This document shows positions 5,317 to 11,227 of a stretch of 11,227 nucleotides of DNA, one piece after another (position 1 is the first letter of the stretch; every line of letters starts with the position of its first letter). The stretch spans positions 1 through 11,227 of the forward strand of contig JAFAED010000572.1 of NCBI GenBank assembly GCA_023424275.1, written 5' to 3'. The notes beneath the pieces are model-generated. The model was given only the letters and a program-made list of their open reading frames with translations, made no database searches and was not told where the DNA came from. A program made the translations under genes and the position numbers. Source of the DNA: Pseudomonadota bacterium (GTDB taxonomy: Bacteria; Pseudomonadota; Alphaproteobacteria; Sphingomonadales; Sphingomonadaceae).

Positions 5317-8313
5317 TTAGAAGCTGAACCTGACCCCTGCCGCATAGCGAGCAAAGCCGGGCTGTACGAAGCTGACGTTATTCTTGTGCCGAAGGTGCCC
5401 GCGCCGGCCTTCGCCAGTCAGGTTGATCGCCTCGGCGAACACCGTGAAGCCCGGAATGAACTCATAGCTCGCGCTGGCATCGATCTGCCAATATTCCTCG
5501 ACGTAGAAGGGATTGGGCCCCGTCCCCGAAAGGAATTTGTCGCGCCAGTTCCAGGCGACGCGCGCCTGCAACCCATTCTTGTCATAATAGGCGACCGCGT
5601 TGGCGCTGTCGCTGAGGCCGGTCAGCGCGAACTGCGGCACCGACGACGGCTGGGTATTGTCGTACGTCGCGTCGCCGTTGACGATGGTATAGTTCAGGAT
5701 CACGCCGAAACCCGTGTCCCACAGACTATGCTGGAGCGCGAACTCCCAACCGTTGAGCGCAGCGGTCTGGTCGCTGTTGATGGGCGTCGTAATCTCGAAA
5801 TTGACGAGCGGATCGCCCGGCGCCGCATTGATGACGTTGCCCGTGACCGTGTTGGGGAAGTTCGCGATGATATATTGGCGAATCTGCGCCACGGTCGCAT
5901 TCGCGCCGAGCGCCGCCAATGCCGCATTCCAGCGCGGCCCGCCGTTCGGCGTGGTCAGCCCGAACGCATTGGAGTCGATGCGGGTCGAGGATATGAAGTT
6001 GCTCACATCCTTGTGGAAATAGCCCACCGACAAATAGCTGTCGGGCGCGTAATACCATTCGGCCGACAGGTCGATATTCTTCGACTTGAACGGGATCAGG
6101 CCGGGGTTGCCCTGCGCACCCGTGCCGCCGCCGACGCGGAACAGCGTATCGATGGTACGACCGCCCTGCATGCTGGCATAGTCGGGGCGCGTGATCGTAT
6201 GGCTGTACGATGCGCGCAGTTTGACATTTTCCATCGGCGAGACGTCCAGGTCGAACGCCGGCAACCAATTATCGTACGATCCCTTGAACCGCGTAAAGTC
6301 GCTTTCGCCCGAAAAGACGACATTCAGTTCGTTGTCGCCGACCCAGGTGGTGGTGACCGGAACCGGAACCAGCGCCGATGACAGGATATCGGTCGTCTCG
6401 TAACGAATGCCTGCGACGAAATGCGCGGGATTCTGGAACAGGTCGAATACGGTTGCGACCTGCAGATAGGGCGCCAGCGTCTTCTCGCTGATACGACGAT
6501 CGGTATTGAAGTTGGCGAGACAGGTGCCGGGAATAGCGGAGCCTGTGGCAGGGTTGCTGCACGCCTGGTAATTCTGCTCCACCAGATCGGCCATCCGCTC
6601 GAAATCGAAGCTGTAGAAGCTCTGGATCATCCCCTGCTGCGCAAGGCCCGGGAATTTGTCGGGCAAGGTCACGAGCGAGAAGATGTCGTCGGGAATGTCC
6701 GATGCCGGACCGGCGCCGCCCCACGTATCGTCGTTCTGGACGGTACCGAAAGCCGAACGCACCTTGCTGTCGACAAAGGACACACCGAAATCGATGCTGT
6801 CGAGGAAGCCGCCGTCATGGTCATATTGACCGCGCAGTTGCACCTGGTTGATCCGGTTCCGGAAATAGGCGTTGCGGAAGGCATTGCCCGTCGACGTGAC
6901 AAGCGACCGATCCAGCGGATCGATCCCGGGGAACATTTCGTAGGAAATGACCGGCAGGTCGTTCTCGAAATTGATCGACTGGCTGCGGACGCCGAAGACG
7001 GCATTGCCGAGCGACATGCTCGATCCAAAGCGGTTGACCGGCTTGACCGTCGCCGTCGAATGATGGCCGTCGAGTTCGAAGGTCACCCCGTCGGGACCCT
7101 TCCATTCGAGGTTCACGCCGAGCGACTTATTCTCGGCCCGGTTTTCCTGCAACGAACCGCTGTACGACAGGTCCTTGCCGCCATAGAGCGCATTCGGTCC
7201 CGGCACGCCGGTGGGCGCTGCAAACCGTTCGGTGTAGAAGAGCGGACCGGCGACCGGACCATCGGTCCAGGCACTCGACGTATCTTCATGGTTGAACCAC
7301 ACGCCGACGTTGCTGTTGCGCGTTTCGACCGTGTTGCGCGAATAGATATAATCGACCGTCGCGGTCAGGCTGTCGGTCGGGCGGAATTGCAGCACCGCCT
7401 GGCCGTTGATGCGTTCGCGATTAATGTCTTCCAGCGCGTAGGATGCATTTTGCGGCACCTGATAGACGTCGCCGTCGCCGGGGCGGTTGGTGATATTGTC
7501 ATAGCGCGGGCTGTTGGGATTCTCCTCGAGCTCGCCCCAGTTGTTTTCAGCGGTGACTGCGCCGGGATAGGCGTCACGCCAGCCGACGCTCGCCGTATTC
7601 GTGCTCGATTTGCGCTTCTGGTACGAACCGGCGATCATGATGCCGATACGGTCGTCGGCAAATGTCGAGCTGAGGACGCCCGAGATTTCCGGGGTGATCG
7701 GATTGCCTTCGTTGCGCGACGTGTCGTACACGCCCTTGACCGACAGGCTGCCGCGCAGTCCGGGATTGTCGAGCGGACGCGGCGTGCGGATATTGATGGT
7801 CGAACCGATGCCGCCCGACTCCATCGTCGCACGGCCGCTCTTGTACACCTCGACCGCCGCAATGCCTTCCGATGCCAGATTGGCAAAGTCGAACGAGCGC
7901 GACGATGGCGCGCTGCCGCCGGCGCCGATCAACGCGGTCGGTATCTGACGACCGTTGACCGTCACCAGGTTGAATTCGGGGCCGAAGCCGCGGACGGTAA
8001 CCAGCTGACCTTCGCCGTTCTGGCGATCGATCGAGACGCCGGTGATACGCTGCAGCGATTCGGCAAGGTTCGTATCGGGGAATTTGCCGATATCTTCGGC
8101 CGAGATGGCATCGACGACGCCCTGCGCCTGGCGCTTGATGTCGGCCGATGCGGCCAGCGATGCACGAATACCGGTCACGACGATCTCGTCGCCGCTCACT
8201 TCGCCGCCAGCCGGCGCTTCTTGTGCAGACGCAGCCTGCGCAATGCCCATCAAGGACAGCGCCGACGTGCCGACCAGAAACTTCGACAGCCACAGTTTTT
8301 GAGACGCCCGCAT
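5317..8313 (-). CDS. TonB-dependent receptor (Xanthomonas/Caulobacter type)
   Basis: A 998-residue outer-membrane receptor that takes up a ligand using energy from TonB-ExbB-ExbD. A signal peptide spans residues 1-30 (basic MRASQK start, hydrophobic core, cleavage after AASA before QEA). A TonB-box-like DEIVVTG lies at 42-48. The plug domain follows, with the ISAEDIGKFPDTNLAESLQR segment (70-89), ITGVSIDRQNGEG (90-102), VTVRGFGPEFNLVTVNGR (105-122) and VEVYKSG (154-160). The rest is the 22-strand beta-barrel, ending in the outer-membrane terminal Phe (GVRFSF). Two close cysteines, Cys585 and Cys598, probably form a disulfide in a surface loop. ATG 8313 is chosen because GGGAGGA lies seven bases upstream. 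ATG 8319 abuts that site, and ATG 8355 would add a charged leader before the signal peptide. This subtype is commonly used for glycan or other large-substrate uptake; the ligand here is unknown. It is first in the halogenase/SapC/cupin cluster and has its own promoter candidate. Confidence 0.96.
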   Translation of the reverse strand: MRASQKLWLSKFLVGTSALSLMGIAQAASAQEAPAGGEVSGDEIVVTGIRASLAASADIKRQAQGVVDAISAEDIGKFPDTNLAESLQRITGVSIDRQNGEGQLVTVRGFGPEFNLVTVNGRQIPTALIGAGGSAPSSRSFDFANLASEGIAAVEVYKSGRATMESGGIGSTINIRTPRPLDNPGLRGSLSVKGVYDTSRNEGNPITPEISGVLSSTFADDRIGIMIAGSYQKRKSSTNTASVGWRDAYPGAVTAENNWGELEENPNSPRYDNITNRPGDGDVYQVPQNASYALEDINRERINGQAVLQFRPTDSLTATVDYIYSRNTVETRNSNVGVWFNHEDTSSAWTDGPVAGPLFYTERFAAPTGVPGPNALYGGKDLSYSGSLQENRAENKSLGVNLEWKGPDGVTFELDGHHSTATVKPVNRFGSSMSLGNAVFGVRSQSINFENDLPVISYEMFPGIDPLDRSLVTSTGNAFRNAYFRNRINQVQLRGQYDHDGGFLDSIDFGVSFVDSKVRSAFGTVQNDDTWGGAGPASDIPDDIFSLVTLPDKFPGLAQQGMIQSFYSFDFERMADLVEQNYQACSNPATGSAIPGTCLANFNTDRRISEKTLAPYLQVATVFDLFQNPAHFVAGIRYETTDILSSALVPVPVTTTWVGDNELNVVFSGESDFTRFKGSYDNWLPAFDLDVSPMENVKLRASYSHTITRPDYASMQGGRTIDTLFRVGGGTGAQGNPGLIPFKSKNIDLSAEWYYAPDSYLSVGYFHKDVSNFISSTRIDSNAFGLTTPNGGPRWNAALAALGANATVAQIRQYIIANFPNTVTGNVINAAPGDPLVNFEITTPINSDQTAALNGWEFALQHSLWDTGFGVILNYTIVNGDATYDNTQPSSVPQFALTGLSDSANAVAYYDKNGLQARVAWNWRDKFLSGTGPNPFYVEEYWQIDASASYEFIPGFTVFAEAINLTGEGRRGHLRHKNNVSFVQPGFARYAAGVRFSF

Positions 8314-8319
8314 CCCCAT

Positions 8320-8326
8320 TCCTCCC
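8320..8326 (-). promoter_or_regulatory. Ribosome binding site fixing the receptor start
   Basis: The minus strand reads GGGAGGA, a near-perfect Shine-Dalgarno sequence. Seven bases separate GGAGG from ATG 8313, while ATG 8319 touches the site and is too close. This favours the 998-residue form of the receptor over longer versions. Confidence 0.8.
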
Positions 8327-8362
8327 AAAATCAGCCGCTCTTTTCGTGGCGGCATACCGTTA

Positions 8363-8376
8363 TGTGAACGTTATCT
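8363..8376. promoter_or_regulatory. Candidate LacI-type operator, copy A (over the -10)
   Basis: The plus strand reads TGTGAACGTTATCT, centred on the palindrome AACGTT with a central CpG, as is common in LacI-family operators. It matches copy B at 12 of 14 positions. The outer arms are poorly symmetric, so it is a degenerate site at best. It overlaps the -10 and probable start of transcription, where bound repressor would block initiation. Assignment to the LacI regulator at 1-318 is inference. Confidence 0.5.
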
Positions 8377-8400
8377 AAATGGGAACGTTATCATTGTCAA
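8372..8400 (-). promoter_or_regulatory. Candidate sigma70-type promoter of the receptor gene
   Basis: On the minus strand a perfect -35 hexamer TTGACA (8400-8395) is followed, after exactly 17 bases, by TAGATA (8377-8372) as a -10. The -10 matches the consensus at only three of six positions, which is common in alphaproteobacteria. Transcription would start near 8365, leaving a leader of about 50 bases before ATG 8313. Two operator-like sites overlap this promoter. The call rests on sequence alone. Confidence 0.6.
8380..8393. promoter_or_regulatory. Candidate LacI-type operator, copy B (in the promoter spacer)
   Basis: The plus strand reads TGGGAACGTTATCA, with AACGTT at the centre and symmetric TG and CA ends. 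Its centre is 17 bp from that of copy A, and it lies between the -35 and -10 hexamers. The ten bases GAACGTTATC are identical in both copies, and no third copy was noticed elsewhere in the window. Confidence 0.55.
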
Positions 8401-8483
8401 CGCGGCGACCGTGGCATTTGGGTCACAATATCCCGGTTTTTTGCGCAGCAAACGTATGCAGCATAAAGCTGTGTGACAAAAAG

Positions 8484-9374
8484 TCAGCGGCTCCAGCGCG
8501 CGAAGATTGCGGTCGGAAGCAGCAACCCCCGCGCCTCTTCGCGCACGGCGAGTTCGCCGCATTCGACCGTGCCGGGCAGATCGGCGAAAAGCTGGGCCAG
8601 AAGCTCGCCGATCGCCAGTGCCGACATGCGGACGGCATAGACGGTCAGGAACAGCGCGCGGCTGTCCTCGTCCAGAAGCTGGCGGCAATCGGCGAGCAAG
8701 GGCGCCAGCCCTTCCTCGAGCTGCCAGCGTTCATTGTTCGGCCCGCGCCCGAACTTGGGCGGGTCGAGCAGGATCGCATCATAACGCCGTTCGCGCCGCA
8801 CCTCACGCGCGGTGAATTTGCCTGCGTCGTCGACGATCCAGCGCACCGGCTTGTCGGCCATTCCGGCCAGCGCCGCATTTTCGCGCGCCTGCGCGACCGA
8901 CTTCTTCGATGCATCGACGTGCGTCACCGAGGCCCCCGCGGCCGCCAAGGCCTGGCTGCCGACCCCCGTATAGCCGAACAGGTTCAGGAAGGCCGGATCG
9001 GTCTTGTCGGCAACGCGGCCGCGCAGCCAGTCCCACACCGGCGCCATGTCGGGGAAAAAACCGAGGTGGCGAAACGGCGTGCACGACGCGGTAAAGCGCG
9101 TTTCGCGCCAGCCGAGCGGCCAGCCCTCCTGCGGTACCGGCTTGTTATAATACCAGCGCCCGCCGCCATCGTCGTCGGACGCGGGGATGAATTCGCCGTC
9201 CGCTTTGTCCCACTCGGCGGGCGGGAGCGCGGGCGCCCACATCGCCTGCGGCTCGGGCCGGATGAAGCGATATTTGCCATAGCGTTCGAGCTTGCGCCCA
9301 TGGCCGCTGTCGACGAGCCCATAATCGTCCCACGCCTCACCTACCAGCGTGACGAGGGGGAGCAGATCAGCCAC
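8484..9374 (-). CDS. Class I SAM-dependent methyltransferase (RlmI/RlmL-like core)
   Basis: A 296-residue methyltransferase with a class I Rossmann-fold core. SAM-binding motif I is NLFGYTGVGS at residues 131-140, the acidic ribose-binding residue is Asp154 in HVDAS, and the catalytic-type motif LDPPKFGRG lies at 203-211. The DPPKF form resembles the 23S rRNA cytosine methyltransferases RlmI and RlmL/K. However, the N-terminal 100 residues do not look like the PUA domain of RlmI, so the substrate (probably RNA) is left open. GTG 9374 is chosen as start: GGAAG lies six bases upstream, and the protein then begins VADLLPLVTL. An upstream ATG at 9434 would add a basic, low-complexity leader lying wholly inside thrC. 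The gene overlaps the thrC stop by eight bases, so the two are probably co-transcribed and coupled. No convincing terminator follows it. Confidence 0.85.
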   Translation of the reverse strand: MADLLPLVTLVGEAWDDYGLVDSGHGRKLERYGKYRFIRPEPQAMWAPALPPAEWDKADGEFIPASDDDGGGRWYYNKPVPQEGWPLGWRETRFTASCTPFRHLGFFPDMAPVWDWLRGRVADKTDPAFLNLFGYTGVGSQALAAAGASVTHVDASKKSVAQARENAALAGMADKPVRWIVDDAGKFTAREVRRERRYDAILLDPPKFGRGPNNERWQLEEGLAPLLADCRQLLDEDSRALFLTVYAVRMSALAIGELLAQLFADLPGTVECGELAVREEARGLLLPTAIFARWSR

Positions 9375-10764
9375 GCGCGGCTTCCGCGAGGATGAACGCC
9401 TTGACCGCGTCATAGTCGCCGGGCAGGCGCGCATAGCGCTCTTCGCGGTCGAAGAGATTGCCGAGCCGCGCGGGCAGCGCGGGACGCACGCCGGTCGCGC
9501 GTTCGACGGCTTCGCGGAATTTTGCCGGATGCGCGGTCGCGAGGGTCACGACCGGAATATCGGAATCGAGTTCGAGCTGGCGCGCCGCGGCAAGGCCGAC
9601 CGCGCTATGCGGATCGATCACCTGCCCACCCTTTTCCTGCGCCCAGCGCAAGGCCAGCGACATGGTATCGCCGTCGATGCTGGCGCTGGAGAAAAGCTCG
9701 CGCGCCCCAGCGAGCATGTCGGCGGGAATCGTCATCGCACGGTTCCTGTCGAACTCGCCCATCATGCCGGTGATCGCGGCACCGTCGCGGCCGGCAAGAT
9801 CGAACAGCAACCGTTCGAAATTGCTGCTGACCTGGATGTCCATGCTGGGCGTCGCGGTCGGCGTCACCGTGCCCGCGCTATAGTCGCCGCTGGTCAGCGC
9901 ACGGTGGAGGATGTCGTTGACGTTCGTCGCGACGACCAGCTTCGCGATCGGCAGCCCCATTTGCGCCGCGACATAGCCCGCGAAGACGTCGCCGAAATTG
10001 CCCGTGGGTACGCTGAACGCCACCGGACGATCGGGCCCGCCAAGCCGGACCGCAGCGTAGAAATAATAGACGACCTGCGCCATCAGCCGCGCCCAGTTGA
10101 TGCTGTTCACCGCCGACAGCGTGACCTGGCTGCGCGCTTCCTCGTCGCCGAACAGGCGCTTTACCATCGCCTGCGCGTCGTCGAAGCTGCCGTCGATCGC
10201 GATATTGTGGACGTTGGGGGCGAGCACCGTGGTCATCTGGCGGCGCTGGACGTCGCTGACACGGCCTTCGGGATGCAGCATGAAGATGCGGATATGCTCG
10301 CGCCCCGCGACCGCCTCGATCGCCGCCGATCCGGTGTCGCCCGAAGTCGCGCCGACGATCGTGATGTTCGTATCGCCGCCGGCAAGGAACTTCTCGAACA
10401 ACTGGCCGAGCAATTGCAGCGCGACATCCTTGAACGCCAGCGTCGGGCCGTGGAACAGTTCGAGCAGCCAGTGGCGATGGTCGAGTTGCACGAGCGGCGT
10501 CACCGCGTCATGGCTGAAGCGGCCGTAAGCGGCGCGGCACAGGGTCCGCAGTTCGTCCTCGCTCAGCACACCCTCGACGAAGGGGCGCATGATCCGCACC
10601 GCGGTCTCGGCATAGTCGAGCCCCGCAAGCGCTCGGATATCCTCGGCCGACATCTGCGGCCATTTCGCCGGCACATAGAGGCCGCCGTCGCTGGCGAGGC
10701 CGGCGAGCGTGGCGGCACGAAAGTCGAGGGTCGGCGCAGAGCCGCGGGTGCTGATATATTCCAT
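9367..10764 (-). CDS. thrC: Threonine synthase
   Basis: A 465-residue PLP enzyme that converts O-phospho-L-homoserine to L-threonine and phosphate, the last step of threonine synthesis, in the cytoplasm. The N-terminus MEYISTRG with DGGLYVP (26-32) is typical of the longer bacterial and fungal type. The PLP-binding lysine is Lys112 in FHGPTLAFKD. The phosphate-binding loop GATSGDTGSA spans 138-147. PTGNFGDVFAGY further on is another family signature. Length fits the family. ATG 10764 gives the expected N-terminus, although the preceding bases show no strong Shine-Dalgarno. The gene starts 27 bases after the SURF1 stop and ends overlapping the methyltransferase start, so all three are probably one operon. 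It is an ordinary housekeeping gene with no damage seen. Confidence 0.98.
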   Translation of the reverse strand: MEYISTRGSAPTLDFRAATLAGLASDGGLYVPAKWPQMSAEDIRALAGLDYAETAVRIMRPFVEGVLSEDELRTLCRAAYGRFSHDAVTPLVQLDHRHWLLELFHGPTLAFKDVALQLLGQLFEKFLAGGDTNITIVGATSGDTGSAAIEAVAGREHIRIFMLHPEGRVSDVQRRQMTTVLAPNVHNIAIDGSFDDAQAMVKRLFGDEEARSQVTLSAVNSINWARLMAQVVYYFYAAVRLGGPDRPVAFSVPTGNFGDVFAGYVAAQMGLPIAKLVVATNVNDILHRALTSGDYSAGTVTPTATPSMDIQVSSNFERLLFDLAGRDGAAITGMMGEFDRNRAMTIPADMLAGARELFSSASIDGDTMSLALRWAQEKGGQVIDPHSAVGLAAARQLELDSDIPVVTLATAHPAKFREAVERATGVRPALPARLGNLFDREERYARLPGDYDAVKAFILAEAARG

Positions 10765-10791
10765 GGCGGCCCAGCGCCTAGCGGCCCGCGG

Positions 10792-11227
10792 TCAAGGCCG
10801 CAAGCGGCGACGAACGGCCAATATATAGATGACGAGCGCCGCCGCGGCGAAGAGGAACCATTGGACCGCATAGGCCAGATGGTTGTTGGGCGTGTTGCGA
10901 GCCGACGGCACCGCGCTGGCGCGCAATCCTGCTACCGGCCGGTCGGCAACGAGCATTGCCCTCGCGGGAGTTGCGTTACCTGTGAGCCGCTGGATCAGCG
11001 TCGGCTGCTCCGGGCCCGGTACAACGGTACCTTGCACAATTCCACCTTTCCATTGCGGCGGCGTGAAGTCTTCAGCGACCCCGACATCGACGAGCGCGCC
11101 AGGCCCCTCGACCCCAGTGCGACAATCGGCAATCATGCGGATACCCAACTTACCTTCGCGATCTTTACCACCGGGCTGGAGCCATTTGACAACCTCCAGG
11201 CACACGACGCTCGATTTGCGATAGAGC
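10792..11227 (-). CDS. SURF1 family cytochrome oxidase assembly protein, C-terminal part (5' end outside window)
   Basis: The reading frame is open to the window edge; about 144 residues of the C-terminal part are visible, so the true start lies beyond 11227. SURF1 proteins assist assembly of haem-copper cytochrome c oxidase in the inner membrane. Family marks are YRKSSVVCLEVVKW near the start of the visible part, the PTARAML-like stretch (here TPARAMLVADRPVAG), and the diagnostic end NNHLAYAVQW followed by one transmembrane helix (about FLFAAAALVIYILAV) and a basic RRRLRP tail. In this family that helix is the second of two flanking a periplasmic domain; the first would be outside the window. 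The internal GTG at 11205 is not the start, because the conserved YRKSS motif lies upstream of it. It is followed by thrC after 27 bases, a recurrent order in sphingomonads. Confidence 0.92.
   Translation of the reverse strand, partial: LYRKSSVVCLEVVKWLQPGGKDREGKLGIRMIADCRTGVEGPGALVDVGVAEDFTPPQWKGGIVQGTVVPGPEQPTLIQRLTGNATPARAMLVADRPVAGLRASAVPSARNTPNNHLAYAVQWFLFAAAALVIYILAVRRRLRP

Noticed and set aside
8314..8355. A longer receptor start at ATG 8355, or ATG 8319
   Set aside because: The longer leader precedes the signal peptide with charged residues and leaves the strong GGGAGGA inside the coding region; ATG 8319 is directly next to that site. ATG 8313 has ideal spacing.
6421..8367. A 648-codon open frame on the plus strand opposite the receptor gene
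   Set aside because: It is the antisense shadow of a high-GC gene. Its translation is rich in Arg, Asp and Ala with no recognisable domain, while the minus strand encodes a complete receptor with signal peptide and plug motifs.
8430..8483. A transcription terminator after the methyltransferase gene
   Set aside because: Only four-base stems (such as CAGC-TTTAT-GCTG and TGAC-TTTTT-GTCA) are present, with no adjoining T-tract in the right place.
9375..9434. A 20-residue N-terminal extension of the methyltransferase from ATG 9434
   Set aside because: It lies inside thrC, is Ser/Arg-rich without family resemblance, and GTG 9374 has a Shine-Dalgarno-like GGAAG and a normal short overlap.
1..11227. 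tRNA, rRNA, CRISPR arrays, insertion sequences or attachment sites
   Set aside because: None seen. The genes are tightly packed on one strand, with no transposase, integrase or regular repeat array, and no broken genes apart from the two cut by the window edges.

Overview
The window is high-GC DNA with alphaproteobacterial gene content. A Xanthomonas/Caulobacter-type TonB-dependent receptor sits with flavin-dependent tryptophan-halogenase-like genes, a SapC gene and a cupin-like gene. A SURF1–thrC–methyltransferase block lies beside them. This combination points to a sphingomonad (Sphingomonas/Sphingopyxis type). That placement is an inference from gene content and style, not from a marker gene. 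All nine genes lie on the minus strand, so transcription runs from high to low coordinates.

Housekeeping block (8484-11227): the 3' part of a SURF1-type cytochrome oxidase assembly gene, then threonine synthase (thrC), then a class I SAM-dependent methyltransferase whose GTG start overlaps the thrC stop.

Regulatory interval (8314-8483): a 170-base gap upstream of the receptor gene. It holds a TTGACA-N17-TAGATA promoter candidate and two nearly identical 14-base sites centred on AACGTT, 17 bp apart. One lies between the -35 and -10 and the other overlaps the -10. They look like operators for a LacI-family repressor.

Accessory cluster (1-8313): TonB-dependent receptor, a 104-base gap with a hairpin plus T-tract, halogenase-like gene 2, SapC, an FIH-like cupin/JmjC oxygenase, halogenase-like gene 1, then a LacI-family regulator cut by the window edge. 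From halogenase 2 to halogenase 1 the genes are separated by 12 bases or overlap by 8 and 4 bases, so they look like one translationally coupled unit.

Working model (inference): the receptor imports a glycan- or sugar-related ligand under LacI-type control. The co-transcribed enzymes (two FAD-dependent halogenase homologues and one Fe(II)/2-oxoglutarate-type oxygenase) modify either that ligand or a protein or surface component. The type of cluster is recurrent in these bacteria, but the native substrates of its halogenases and the role of SapC are not established, and no flavin reductase or glycoside hydrolase lies in the window. The most interesting details are the paired divergent halogenases (one has lost the proline of the WxWxIP motif), the complete FIH-like iron site, and the tandem operator candidates.
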